NCBI GenBank assembly: GCA_030062745.1
Contig: CP099841.1
Span: 15,704,970 to 15,768,969 of the forward strand
DNA length: 64,000 bases
Reading direction: 5' to 3'
Source: Capitulum mitella
Lineage: Eukaryota; Arthropoda; Thecostraca; Pollicipedomorpha; Pollicipedidae
In this document: piece after piece, positions 47,004 through 59,359 of the stretch
Position numbering within the stretch: position 1 is the stretch's first letter
How the letters are laid out: each line of letters opens with the position of its first letter
Notes under the pieces: generated by a model
The model's input: the letters and a program-made list of their open reading frames with translations, nothing else
What the model was told of the DNA's origin: nothing
Database searches by the model: none
Translations under genes and position numbers: made by a program

Positions 47004-48464
47004 GGCGTCGGAGGAGGACGTGCGGTCAGTCCTGCCGGGCGGCTCCCTGAGCGACGACTGACCAGTCTGGCTCGGCGCCGTCCGGCTCCGTCCGGCACCC
47101 GGGGAGGGGGAGGCCGTACGGAGGGGAACCGCACGACCCGCCACGATGTCGGGACTCCAGAGGGACCATGCCGTCTGATGTGCCATCGGCGGTCGACTTA
47201 ACCAGGGATTTAACAGGACTGTACTGATGCTGTACCACTGGACTGGTGCTGTTTCTGGACTGTTCCCAGTTTTCCGGCTGTTCTAGAACTCAGTCTGCAC
47301 TGTATGGGGCTCTTACCAGGGTCGTAAGGAGACTTGTACTGAATCTGTGCCTATTTATTGATTTATTTATTTCCCAAAATCACCAGCAGGGATAAAACCT
47401 CACGGACAGGTGACGTAAGATGTAGAACCATGCCGCAACATGAAGTAAGATGTAGAACATGCCGCAAGACATTAAATCACCAAGCAGTAAAAAAATAAAA
47501 TGCGTATGACTACATACGAAACATGTGTGTAGGTACATTACAAAAAAGGGAAAAAGAACGATGCCATCCACGGATAAGACAGACGGGCACTGAGGTCAAC
47601 AAAGATAAGATGCGGTTTAGGACGTGAGACTGAAGCGTGCCTAAAGTACTCCTAAAGAATCAACTCCATAGCAACGCCATTGGCTAAAAAAGTGGCTGTT
47701 GCCGTAAGGAGTCTACAGAACAGAGATACACTATAGTACTACTAGTAGAACAGAGATAAACTAATCGTAAACGACACGTACTGACACGACATAGTACAGC
47801 AGGGGAAATAATCGCCGAGTTCCAGTCGACCTAGAGGTACTTGCGTAAAAAAGTAGCCAAGTAAAATATGAGAATATACTTTCCCCTTTAAATGTTTATG
47901 ATGAAAAGCTGATGATAATGCTGCACGCTCCGGGCACACTCTTCGGGCATTCGGAGATGAGACTTTGAAGTAGACCGGAAGGCGATCATATGCTAAGGAA
48001 TTTCAATGGGTCTGGAGGCTGTGCGAGACGTAAATCAAGTGAGAAACTTGTGCTGCACTAGACTGGGCCGCATTGTGTTGAAATCGGCCGCCCCGCCCAG
48101 ATCATGCAGCAGTGTTCCAAAACAGATCTATCGTAAGCAAAGTGCCCCCACTGAATCCTGATGTACCTGAGCCTGTCTGCAAATACCTAATTAGCAGACC
48201 GATATCTCGGTTAGCTCGACTAATAGTATGCGAGACGTATGTGTGTGTGCGGGGAGGGGTAACATGATAACTGCGGACGGGTTTTGGACTCGGGAACTGA
48301 CTGGCTCTGTACTCAACCACGGCTACATAGTCGCCATGGTGACCCCTTTCACATGGACCCTGTACGGGGATGTTTCTGGCGGTTGATCCTGAACCCCATC
48401 TCGTGCCGCTGTCAGATTACCCGCCCAGCTGCCGCTGTCAGATTAATCGGCCGATGTGACTTAC
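47004..48464. other. GC-rich flank of minisatellite and spacer
   Basis: 47004-47170 is GC-rich and unique. On the plus strand it could encode a short C-terminal exon (GACCAG acceptor, then 'ASEEDVRSVLPGGSLSDD' and stop). On the minus strand it could hold an exon containing 'EPDGAEPDW', faintly like the chitinase DGxDxDW motif. Neither is proven. No feature is seen from 47240 to 48464. Confidence 0.3.
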
Positions 48465-49549
48465 GAGAAGCCTGTGAGGCCTTCCCGCTGCCAGCGCGGT
48501 GAAGTCTGGACCGCCGGCGCTCGCCACCAGCCGGATCTGGTGGCTGCCGCTCTGCCTCTGCCGAGTCCTTGGCCGCTGGTACGGCGCTGCTTGGAGCAGC
48601 GGCGGACTGCACGGCATTGCCCAGGCTCACTAATATGGAGTGGCTCAGCGACGACAGTCCTACCGCGAAAGTAAACGAATAATACTGCCGCGCGCGTCGC
48701 ACCGCTCTCCACCCAGGCTCTGCGAGCTCAATCATGCTCGTCCGTCAGTCGTTCCGCTCTTCTTGCTTTGCTTACCGATGCACACAACCAGTTCCTCTGT
48801 ATCTATCGCATCTTCTCCCAACATGACAAAGTTCCGACGATTTTCTGCACCCGGTTTAGTGTCACTCAATATATTCCCAGCGAGCCAACCGCACCGTATC
48901 ACATCATTGCATTGCTGACGACCCTTGGTATTTTGTATTTTCCAGCGGCTGCAAGAATACGGCGCGTTAGCAGTAACGTTACTGCGAAGCATGGTTTTTC
49001 CACAGCCTAAGTGGTATTCTGGTTGCTGAGAACACAAGGCGGTGTGCTGGACGGCCAAGGTCGGACATTCCAGAGCTATCCAGGGCGCTGCACTCCCCTG
49101 TCCGCCGACGGCAGCCTCAAACGTAGATCGAGCAGGTCTGTCCGTCAAGATATTGTGTTCGTGGAGCTGGGGTAACCCCGCCATTTATCAGACCAGCAGT
49201 TCTCGGTTTTCCCAGTGTGCACGATGTTTTAGCAGAGACAACACCTTTTGGAAGTCAAGTCTTCCAGTCACCGCGGCCCACGCTCTGTTCCGATAACTGA
49301 GCAAAGCTGGGGCGTTTCAGGACAAATCGACTAAAACATATCATAGTGTTACATTTTGATGAAAATTTGCCCTAAAAGTAATATATGGTCCAGATTTAGG
49401 TTTTGTGTTTTATTTTCAGCTCGATTAGATGAGCATTGAAGCAAATACGGCCGAATACATTTTCAGAATGATGGCGATTTGTGGGAAATGTGCTCCAATC
49501 TATGGCGTATATAGCAAAAAAGAATGATAGCCTAATTTTAGCTAAAAGT

Positions 49550-49960
49550 TCATACTGCTAGCAGCATTTTTGTGTCTTGAAATGTTTTGTATACAATTCA
49601 CCGGGTAACGTTGTTTTTAAGTCAACTTTGTAAAATGTGGCCACCGCAAGGCCGTGACCTCGTTCATTGTGCACCATCGGACACATTTATAAGATGTTTA
49701 AAAACGATCAAAGGCATTCAAAAATATGGCTTATTACATTTTCAGCTCAGCTAAAGTGATTTGATTCAATTACCTTGAACACCGACCTCTGATATTTTAA
49801 AAAAGTTTTAATCTTCATCTTTGTTTTTGGAGTTTTGACATTCGTAAGCAAAGTTCTATCAGCGTGCCAATTTTCAGCCAGATCGCGAGAGTTCCGATCA
49901 TCAATCTACAGATTGGTATAAATCTGCTGCTAGCTTCACAAATTTTTGTCAAACTGGCAG
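49550..49960 (+). repeat. Inverted repeat R5, left arm
   Basis: The segment is nearly the reverse complement of 52375-52790: 'gtatacaattcaccgggtaacgtt', 'gtgcaccat', 'cagcgtgccaattttcagccagatcgcgag' and 'tctgctgctagcttcaca' recur inverted. The arms are about 0.4 kb and flank about 2.4 kb containing a poly(A) tract and a TTAA element. Similar shorter copies also lie at 51945-52090 and 52980-53130. Confidence 0.75.
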
Positions 49961-49990
49961 CAGATATAAAAAAAAATATAAAAAGAAATA

Positions 49991-50274
<284 letters not shown>

Positions 50275-50600
50275 TTGGCACGCTGACAGAACTTGGCTTA
50301 GGCATCTCACAACTCCAAAAGCAAAGGTGGACATTGGAAACTTTTTGAAATATCAGAGGTCAAAGTTCAAGGTCATTTAAGCAGAGCATTTTGATTGAGC
50401 CCAGATTTGTAGACTAATAAAGCCCGATCTAAGCATTCTAAAGCCATAAAAGCTAAGATGGACTTTTGTCCTGAATATCAGAATATATAATGGTATTGCT
50501 TTGACCTCGGATATCTCAAAAAGCGTCAAATGTCCAGCTTAGCTTTTCTGGCCTCAAAATGTTTAGATCAACCTTCATTATCTGCAAATTTTCGGCTCAA

Positions 50601-51928
50601 TTAACCCGCGCAGTGGAAGGGGTTTTCGCGCTAACGCGCACTGGAAGGTGGCACAAAAGTGTTCCCTCCTCCGATCTCGGAAACGGAAAAAGCTAGAAAA
50701 ATGAAATTTAAAGGACGGGTGGTACTATATCGATTTACATTGTGTACAATTTTCATGATCTTAGGTCAACATCTTCAAGGTCAGATGGGATGCAAAATGT
50801 CAACTTTGGACACTTTCTCGGGCCGTACAGGACATTCCGTACGACTTTTCGAACAAATCGGGAAAAGGGTGTTTTTTTGGCCGTTCAAACATGGAATACA
50901 ACAATCTCTATGCATTTGGCGTCTTGACTGAGGATTTCGGGTTGAGGTCATGTCAGGTCATTGACCTATGGCGTCATTTTTCGTCTTTTGTAGATCAGAT
51001 TCCGAGCAACACGGGATAGTTTGAGTGTAAATAACGACGCTACACATATCTTTTGGCCAATTTTCAATTCAGGTACCCAAACATCGATACATATGGTCAC
51101 TTCCAACGTTTATATTTATGTATGTATGTACATGTATATATCTATACTTATGCGAGTATCAATGTGCCAAGCGTGTTTTTGGTAGGGTCTTTCAATGCAT
51201 ATTTCATACAGATCGACATATTACAAAGCAAATCTGGACCAGGTCACAAAAAGTTGCCCTTAACCTTTCATAACCTTGACCTGAAATGACCCTGGAATAT
51301 ATAAGCGTATCCATGTGGGCACATGTGTCTTTATTAGGGTCTTTGAATGCATATTTCATACAAATCGACATGTCGCAAAAAAATCTGCACCAGGTCACAA
51401 GATATTTGACCTTGGATGACCTTTAATGGCCTTGAGCTCCACCGACCTTGGTATATGTAAGCGTATCAATGTGCGCACACGTGTTTTTATTAGGGTCTTT
51501 GAATGCATATTTCATACAAACCGACATGTTGTAAAGCAAATCTGGATCAGAGCACAAGCTGTTTGGCCTTGACCTTTGATGACCTTGACCCTTAATGACC
51601 CTGGTTTTGGTCTTGGTACATCCATCAGCTTATTCCCGAATGACGTCGCGTGATTGTGTTCACACGGCAATCTTAAATAGAACGCTGGTTATTTCACAAG
51701 TTCCAGATTGTCAGCGACAACAGTCGTTTCCGTTGTGTTTGCCTGACTTCAAGTGCTTGAAACTTCAAAACTTTCCGGTCGATTTTCGATTTTTCTAGGT
51801 CAATCGACGGGTTATCCAATTGCCATAAATGTCACAAAGTAGCAGCAACTAGCTCCGATCCGCTCTCGAGATATTCAGGAAAAACAGGTGGAGGTCACAA
51901 AAAGTGCCCCCTTCCAGTGCGTGTGTTA
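50601..51928 (+). mobile_element. Complete TTAA element, family G, copy 1
   Basis: It begins TTAACCCGCGCAGTGGAAGG and ends with the reverse complement of TTAACACACGCACTGGAAGG. It is 1328 bp, collinear with 54242-55627, and lacks a visible transposase. Internal sequence has tandem 'gggtctttgaatgcatatttcatac' blocks (three copies, about 51180-51540) each followed by TGACCT-rich DNA, and a perfect AGGTCATTGACCT palindrome at 50955-50967. Confidence 0.75.
50955..50967. promoter_or_regulatory. PAL1-type nuclear-receptor site inside TTAA element
   Basis: AGGTCATTGACCT is an inverted AGGTCA pair with one-base spacer, as in ecdysone response elements. The sister copy at 54595-54607 has a single change (AGGGCATTGACCT). 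Activity is unknown. Confidence 0.3.
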
Positions 51929-52374
51929 AAGTGCTTAAATAACCTTGAACTTTGACTTCTGATATTTCAAAAAGTTTCCAATGTCCACCTTTGTTTTTGG
52001 AGTTGTGAGATGCCTAAGCCAAGTTCTGTCAGCGTGCCAATTTTCAGCCAGATCGTGAGAGTTCCGAATATCACTGTATAGAATGGTATAACACTGACCT
52101 CTGATATCTCAAAGCGTTGAATGTCCACCTTGGTTATTGTGGTTTTAGAACGCTTGGATCAACCTTGATTAGTCTACAAATTTTCAGCTCAATCAAAACA
52201 GCCTACTTAAATGACCTTGAACGTTGACTTCTGATATTTCAAAAAGTTTTCAGTGTCCACCTTAACTTTTGGAATTTGGAGATGCCTAAGCCAAGTTCTG
52301 TCAGCGTACTAATTTTGAGCCAGATCGCGAGGGCCCGGAACATCAGTTTACAGATTGATATATATCTGCTGCCA

Positions 52375-52790
52375 GTTTGACAAAAAATTGTGAAGCTAGC
52401 AGCAGATTTATATCAATCTGTAGATTGATGATCGGAACTCTCGCGATCTGGCTGAAAATTGGCACGCTGATAGAACTTTGCTTACGAATGTCAAAACTCC
52501 AAAAGCAAAGATGAAGATTAAATTTTTTTTTAAAATATCAGAGGTCGGTGTTTAAGGTAATTTAATCAAATCACTTTAACTGAGCTGAAAATGTAATAAG
52601 CCATATTTTTTAATTCCTTTGGTCGTTTTCAACATCTTATAAATGTGTCCGATGGTGCACAATGAACGAGGTCAAGGTGTTGCGGTGGCCACATTTTACA
52701 AAATTGACCTAAAAACAACGTTACCCGGTGAATTGTATACAAAACATTTCAAGGCACAAAAATGCTGCTAGCAGCATGAACTTTTTGCTG
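52375..52790 (-). repeat. Inverted repeat R5, right arm
   Basis: This is the reverse-complement partner of 49550-49960. See that entry for the shared blocks. Confidence 0.75.
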
Positions 52791-52979
52791 AAATTAGCTT
52801 ATGGTTTGTTTGCAGCCAGATCCTGAGAGTCATGAATATTAATCTATAGCATGGTATAACTTCGACCTTTGATATCTCAAAAAGCGTCAAATCTGCACCT
52901 TTATTTTTGTCGTTTTGGAATGCTTAGATCAACTTTTATCAATCTGTAATTTTTTAGCTCAATCAAAAAAGTCTGCTTA

Positions 52980-54120
52980 AATGACCCTGAACTTTGTCCT
53001 CTGACTTTTTAAAAAGTTTTTAACGTCCACCTCAGTTTTTGGAGTTTTGAGATGCCTAAGCAAAGTTTTATCAGCGTGCCAGTTTTCAGCCGGATCGCGA
53101 GAGTCCCGAACATCAATCTAGACTGATATAAATCTGCTGGTAGCTTGACAACCTCTGGTACGAGGCGACCATCAGCCCGACTTTGCTGATAAACAGATAA
53201 CAGTCAGCACTGAATAAGAGTAACAGTAGTTACTGTAACAACCTGGTGAGTTCGGTGCATTGGAGCATAATGCATCATGTTAGATTTTCACGTTTCGGCC
53301 AGCGCCGGACGGCACGTGACACGTGCCGGAGTGTCCAATAGGTTTTTTCTGTGTTTTGGGCCAAACAAATCAAACGTCGACGCCGGCCGCATCGGTTCGC
53401 TTGCCGGCGCTTCATCTCGCCAACGTCACGGCGCACCGACATCAAACTGGATGTGTTCGACGCAAAATCGAATGGGGAATCACATCATGTGTAAGGTGAC
53501 GCGTCGCAACCGCTACGTGACACGTGCTGGCCGCGGAAACACAGAAAATGGCCAGTTTTCAGCTTTTCCAAAATAGGGTACGGCTAAATTCAACCGTCAA
53601 CCGTAGCGATTCGGCGACTTTCCCATCTGTTGCCACAAGGCACCGACTGCAAATGATTCCCCATGATCGACCTCGTGTGCCGCACGGGATAGCCACGGCA
53701 CGTGCTCAGTTGGAAAATGCTGGAAAAGTTTCAAATCGATTGTCTTTACACTGTCATATAAAAGGCACGCAATCCCATTTTTCGGGCTGAAATTGATGTC
53801 CAGCCGATAACCCACTCATTTGCCGCCTCCATGGTATCATTCGCTAACCTGGTGTCCGAAAAGTTTTGTGCCACCACGCAAACCGTGAACGGGCACAACT
53901 CGTGATTTGGGCCGTTTTTCCCGTGAGCCGGCAAAGCAACCAGTGGCACAAGTCTTCCCCATCCTACGGTTTGAAAATCGGCGCCCCTGCTGTGAGCCGC
54001 GATGGCGAGAATTGGTTAAGGCGTGCGCTGTGCGGTTTTTGACTGAGATGGGACTGGTTTAAAACCAGGTGGCCGCGGCAGTTTTTCTGTCACTAGTCTT
54101 TGAATGGAACAGTGGTCACG
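52980..54120. repeat. R5 partial copy and repeat R6, copy 1
   Basis: 52980-53130 is a partial R5 copy. 53420-53600 ('gaatggggaatcacatcatg', 'acgtgacacgtgctggccgcggaaacaca') is matched by 55908-56050 in the same orientation, defining repeat R6. No gene is recognised. Confidence 0.5.
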
Positions 54121-54241
54121 AACTAAAATGAAATGATTGGATCGTGCTGCATTTGAGGATGTTGTCCAATTTCGGGACTTCAAACGTTTCAAAATCAATG
54201 TCGCTGGGCATGTCGGTAGGGGCACATTTAGCAACAGGTAC

Positions 54242-55627
54242 TTAACACGCGCAGTGGAAGGGGGTTTCGCGCTAACGCGCACTGGAAGGGGAGCACAAAA
54301 TTTCCCCCTCCGATGTCGGAAACGAAAGGAGCCAGAGCCATGAAACTTTACGGATAGATTGGGGCCATAATGACTGGCGTAGAGCGCAGTTTTCATGACT
54401 CTAGGCCAATATCTTTAAGGTTAAATGGGGTCGAAAAGGTCGACCTGGGACACTTTTTCATTCCGTAAAAGTCATTCCGTGCGGCTTTTCGAGCGAAACA
54501 GGAACAGGGTGCTTGTTTGAGCGTTAAAACGTGAAATACGACAATTTCCATTCATTTGACGTCTTTAGTGAGGATTCCGGGTCGAAGTCATTTCAGGGCA
54601 TTGACCTATGGCGTCATTTTTTCACTTTTGCAGATCAAATTTTGAGCAACAGAGAACACTGGTGTAGCTTGAGTGTAAATAAGGGTGCTAAACGCATCTT
54701 CTGGCGTATTTTCAGTGAAGATAGTCAACGTCGGTCCATTTGATCACTTCTAGTATTTACTAACCTCCGCAAGCTCAAAAGAAGTGAAACGAGGTCATTG
54801 ACTTTGGATGAAGTTTTTTGTTCAAAGTAGGTTTATGTTAACTGTTTGTGCAAAAGCTATTTTGTTATAATAAACCCAATTACACGATTTGATTGTTGCG
54901 GAACGTGAAAATGATATGTATTTATGTGTATATATATGTATATGTATATGTATATATATGTATGTATGTATGTACATATATATATATATATATACACACA
55001 CGCATCAGTGTTGTAGACAAGTTTTTATTAGGGTCTTTGAATGAATATTTCGTACAAATCGACATGTTGCAAAACAAATCTGGACCAGGTCGCAAAAATA
55101 GTTAACCTTGACCTTTGATGACCTTCACCTGCACCTGACCCTGGTATATGTAAACTTATTAATGTTTTGCGCACGCCTGTTTTTATTGGGGGTCTTTGAA
55201 CGCATATTTCATACCAACCAACATGTTGCAAAGCAGATCTGGATCAGGTCAAAAGTTGGTTGCTCTTGACCTTTGATGGCCTTGACCTTAATTGATCCTG
55301 GTTTTGGTTTTGGTACATCCATCACTTACGCCCGAATGATGTCGGCTGATAATACTCAAACGGTTATCTTAGGAAGAACGCTAATCCTTTCCCAAAGTTC
55401 CCATTTGTCAGCGACAGCCTTTATTTTCATTATATTTGTTCGATTTCAAATTCTTCAAATCTCAAAAATCTCCAGCTGATTTTCCCTTTTTCTGCGTCAG
55501 TCGACGAGATATTCAATTGCTATAAATGTCACAAGATAGCAGCGACCAGCTCCAATCTGTTCTCGAGATATTTAGGAAACATAGGTGCGGGCAGAAAAAT
55601 GCTCTCTCCTTCTAGTGTGCGTGTTAA
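54242..55627 (+). mobile_element. Complete TTAA element, family G, copy 2
   Basis: It starts TTAACACGCGCAGTGGAAGG and ends 'agtgtgcgtgTTAA'. It is collinear with the copy at 50601-51928, including the 'gggtctttgaatg' blocks. It is 1386 bp. A (TA)n/TATG microsatellite lies inside at about 54918-54992. Confidence 0.7.
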
Positions 55628-55652
55628 AAACAAACCGAATTGCGGCGAAAAA

Positions 55653-56060
55653 TGGAATGGAATGATTGCATCGTGCTGTGTTTGAGGCGGTGTCCAATTT
55701 CGGGATTTCAAACGTTACAAAACCAATGTCGCTGGGCACGTAGGTAAGGGCAGATTTAGCGGTAAATAGCCATTTAGCCACATTTAGCCACAGTACATAA
55801 AAACAGACGGAACTGCACCGAAATCGACAGTGTTGGACTTGGGCCAACCCGTTATACGTTCCTAATCGGGCCCACGGTGGTCGCACCGAAACGAAAACGA
55901 CTTCGTCCGACAGAAAATCGTTCGGTGAATCGTATCATGCAAAACAAATGTGCGTTGGCAGCGACAGGCGCCACGTGCTGTGGCACAAGGCCACGGAAAC
56001 ACTAAATATGGCTGTTTTTCAAGGCTTACGAAAAAGGTAACGTATAAATTAACCGGGAAT
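55653..56060 (+). repeat. Repeat R6, copy 2, with 100-bp direct duplication
   Basis: 55653-55755 duplicates 54133-54232 ('atcgtgctg', 'tgtccaatttcggga', 'tcaaacgtt', 'aatgtcgctgggca') on the other side of the TTAA element. 55908-56050 matches 53437-53600. The TTAA element therefore appears to lie within or between copies of R6. Confidence 0.6.
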
Positions 56061-56519
56061 TATCACGAACCCATCGCACGCGTAGTTTATGCACGGAAAA
56101 GTGAATATTGACAGAAAGATCTGTTTTGTTCCCGTTCCTCAGGCTGGAACAAAATAATCCGTAATACATTTGTGCCTAATGGAAGACTGTAGCGACAGCA
56201 TTCGAGACCATTTCGAAGCCCCAGTTAAACGCCCCGCACAACATCCCGAACGCGGTCAAGGTCAGGCCGCTTTCGCCCGAGGCGCAGCAGGTAACCGGCT
56301 AGCAGCCAATCAGAGTCCGGCTCAGAACGTACGGACCCGAACACCAAACAGTCTTCAACGAAGAGCATGACAGCACGTTGAAAGTGGCACTTTGGGAATG
56401 TAAACAATTCCTGTGTTATTGTGTTCTGGTTGAGCGTTGACGTCTGCAATTGCAAGTGCTGTTTAGAAATGTTTGCGTGAGCACATCTTGTGGAAGTGTT
56501 TCGACTGTTATCTGTTTGT

Positions 56520-56720
56520 CATTTCGCGCCACCATGAGGCGCCAGACGAACGGAACCGACCGGTGAACGGCCGCCGAGCGGGTCCGGCGGTGACGCGAGG
56601 CCCAGCACGAGGCTGAGCTTACCGCCGAACTTGAGCACCGAACTGAAGCGCGCAAGGCGACTGTCGAACGGTGCTGGGGTGGTACCTTGAGAACTTTGCG
56701 GATATCAGACTGCGGACGCT
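56520..56720 (+). pseudogene. Decayed repeat-type ORF ('AAERVRR...REAQ')
   Basis: The plus strand reads 'MRRQTNGTDR', stop, 'TAAERVRR', stop, 'REAQHEAELTAELEHRTEAR'. The style resembles the arginine/glutamate-rich 'AAExxEQRxxRLARxRE' repeats known from some transposon-linked proteins. Two stops interrupt it. The identification is tentative. Confidence 0.2.
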
Positions 56721-56920
56721 TGGATCATCAATCAGAAGCCGTTTGTTGGCGATGAAGCATGCAATGCTATTCTGGGACGGTCTCGGGGCCAGTTCGATCA
56801 GCTCTTCGGCCGAACCTTTATTCGAATGCAAAATTCGACCGCGCAAAAAGATAAATGCGCGCCGGCGAAAACGGCCCAAAAAGCAGTTGGAGTGGCCACG
56901 CATCCGGTTTGTGGCATAAG

Positions 56921-58265
56921 TACATGGGGAACTAAGGGCTCACGTTATGGGAGTACATGCGCACGAAGCGCGAGGACCTAGTGGGGGCAAGCTCATTGCG
57001 GCGTTGTGTTGGGGTGTTGCCATGAGAATTTCGGGGACACCAGAGAGCCGTGTGTTTTTTTCCCAGCGAAGCGCGCGGAAGGTCGTAGGGAAGCCGACCT
57101 AAGGCCGTCGGCATCCGATAGGTGGTCGTAATGCGTCCGAGAAAGGCATGCGCTTTGTGGCGTATCGGGGTATCTTGGGGTCACGTTTTGGGGAGGCTGG
57201 CCGAAGGCCGGCGGCTCCCGCTAGTCCGTCTCACTACAGTTAAAAAATAAGGAATAAATCAAGAGAACTAGTCCATTTGACGTACAAGGGAAGTCGGCAA
57301 TTTCCTTGCGACTCGTGTATCAGGGACGCTGTGCCTGTATCAAAGGCCCTGTGTCCGCGGCGCTGGGGCCCGGTGCTTATGTAGCAGATTTCTGACTGGT
57401 TGTGATTGTTATACTAGTGATGGCCTCGTTTGTGTCAGTTTTTCTCGCCAGTTGCAATATCAGTTACTAAGGAAATCTTCAAGTGCAAAACCTCTATTCT
57501 TGACGTAAATTTGCAAACCAAACAAACAAACCAAACCAAGCAAACCTACACGATCACCCACACTATTCGGAGACCCTTCAGTTGCAGGTTCCAAAACGGA
57601 ATATGTTTCATGATTACAATCGACTCGCTTCATATGCCATCTACAAACGGAAGTGGTCTACTCCGAAAGGTACAGTAAATGAACGTGATGTGAACCAATA
57701 AGAAACGGCTCTGTAATCGAGCGGAGGGTAAACCGGTGGCGTGAGGACGAAAACCGTCGGCTGGTCCAATCAAAGTTATTGGTGTCACCTTTGGATTCCA
57801 AGAAACATCAGATGTTAATCTTCATTGTTTGTCGCTTACACTGACATTTTCACGGGAAGCCTCGAATCACATTACTAACAAAGAATGTCAACAACCCCAT
57901 TGTTACTAGAGGTAAGCCAACACGTTACACGGTTCGTTTGGGGTCAAAATCGAGGCTTTGCATCGCATGCAAACCTTTGCAACGGCTTAGTCCCACCATT
58001 ACCCCACTCATAAGTAAAAGGTACTTGCAAGCCATATTGCCATTCACGCAACGGCACAAGTGAACAGTGGAAGAAATCTGCATAACAATGGCGCACTGCG
58101 AGCCAAAAAACTTCTCCGCGGCCGGTGCGGCTCGAACCCGTTCTGTCGGATTCCCAAACATGCGTCATAGCCATCCAGCTACCACCGCCAGTCAGCAGGT
58201 ATTGTCTGGAATGGGATCACTCCGTACACTGCATATGTCGCCCAGCTGCAGATGTCAAGCCTGAA
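56921..58265. other. Spacer; tRNA-like B-box fragment
   Basis: No gene could be supported. At about 58122-58140 'gcggctcgaacccg' recalls a tRNA T-loop (GGTTCGAAxCC), but no A-box at the right distance completes a tRNA. Confidence 0.35.
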
Positions 58266-58269
58266 TGAC

Positions 58270-59112
58270 AAGCGGGTACACCTCAGCACGTGCGTCCTGC
58301 ACACACCAGGCTGAAGCTATTGGCGTGCAAAATAGCCTCAGGCATCGAGTGACGCGTATGACATGCTCCTGCCCGCCAATTGTCACCTTGACAGCAGTAG
58401 CCGTTTGCGGCAATGAAAGAAGGGTGTTAATCGCTTAGGCAGCTCGCGTTTAACGTGTAGACTGTACTCCCGTTTGGGCCTGAATCCATCGAAATGGATT
58501 GCCCAGCTGCCTGCCCGCCTTAACCAGTCATGATCGCACCAAACTGCGCCGCTTGCGTCCCGGCCATTGATCCACAATAAACACGGGTGTAAAAGGGGCG
58601 CACGGCGCGCTACACGTGACATGTTGCACCTTGCCCATCGCATGTGATACCGTTGGATAGCCCTAGTTCTGGTCTATCTACCCACGAAATTTCAGCCGCC
58701 TAGGTAACTGTTTCCAGCATTGGGAGGCCTCCAAGTCCAAACCGAAATACGTGTCTGTGGATCGTCACGTGGATGGCACGTGGGTGCCAACCACAAAAAG
58801 TGAGTACCTGCAAGTGGGATCCACGCTGCCATCACGTCTTGAGTCGACAGCACCCGCCGTTTGACCTGAGCTCGTGACTAATTAAATTCTGCAGAGGTTC
58901 GGCTAGCGCCATATGGTACGTGCCACCTGCCACGACTTTCTCAGAAACTTGCACCACAATCTGTCCGCCGAGTGGGCGCACCCGCCGGTGCCATTTTGTC
59001 GCGATCGGCTGGTACGTTCGGGCGTTGCAGGCTCCGAAGCTTGGACACACACACATACACAAATACCTTGACGTGAACTTTTCCGAGCGACCGCCATGTA
59101 TGAAATCTCACT
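58270..59112 (+). repeat. Dispersed repeat R3, copy 2
   Basis: It is the same-strand partner of 32725-33597, ending with the identical 'ccgccatgtatgaaatctcactt'. Confidence 0.75.
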
Positions 59113-59185
59113 TGCTGTTTGATTCTGAATTAGTCATTGATTGTTTGATTCTGAATTCACTTTACCTGTTTGATTCTGAATTAGT
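59108..59185 (+). repeat. Three direct copies of TGTTTGATTCTGAATT
   Basis: The 16-base word occurs three times at about 30-bp spacing, immediately after repeat R3 copy 2. Confidence 0.85.
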
Positions 59186-59359
59186 GATGTGACCATGGAC
59201 GTCACAGACGCCATTTGTCTTTGACGATTAACTTTGGCCTTGAAGAGCTGAACTGCTGAACTGTTTTAATGGCAGATATCTGTAGAAACTCTTCAGAATT
59301 TTATTACAAAACTACTCCAGAAAAGAACAAGTTTCGAGTAAGGAACATAATTTTGTTAC

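Larger units (their letters stand above)
45192..48844 (-). pseudogene. Candidate paralogue of the chitinase-like gene (exon relics)
   Basis: Five exon-like minus-strand segments occur in the same order as the GH18 blocks of the gene downstream. 48844-48776 ('NRRNFVMLGEDA', phase 1/1, donor GTAAGC); 48586-48465 ('IRLVASAGGPDFTALAAG', phase 1/0, donor GTAAGT); 46177-46050 ('REFLVLPIDTFSIYI', donor GTAAGG); 45451-45370 ('SSLLSMIGDGRTGSL', donor GTGAAC); 45279-45192 ('FVDDIFLGV', donor GTACAC). The first two share phases with exons 2 and 3 of the intact gene. The later ones do not join in frame, and no signal peptide or CBM14 was found. It may be a decaying duplicate or an incompletely read gene. 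Confidence 0.3.

Noticed and set aside
46425..47186. Minus-strand frames of 225 and 253 codons with a 35-residue repeat
   Set aside because: They are fully explained by the 35-bp minisatellite, whose 105-bp super-period keeps several frames free of stops. Real coding of the array is not supported.
49042..49296. Exon-like minus segment with 'RLDFQKVLSLLKHR'
   Set aside because: It recalls a GH18 helix but lies upstream of blocks that should precede it, and its phase does not fit the candidate paralogue.
58095..58170. tRNA gene suggested by a T-loop-like word
   Set aside because: No A box, acceptor stem or cloverleaf could be formed around it.
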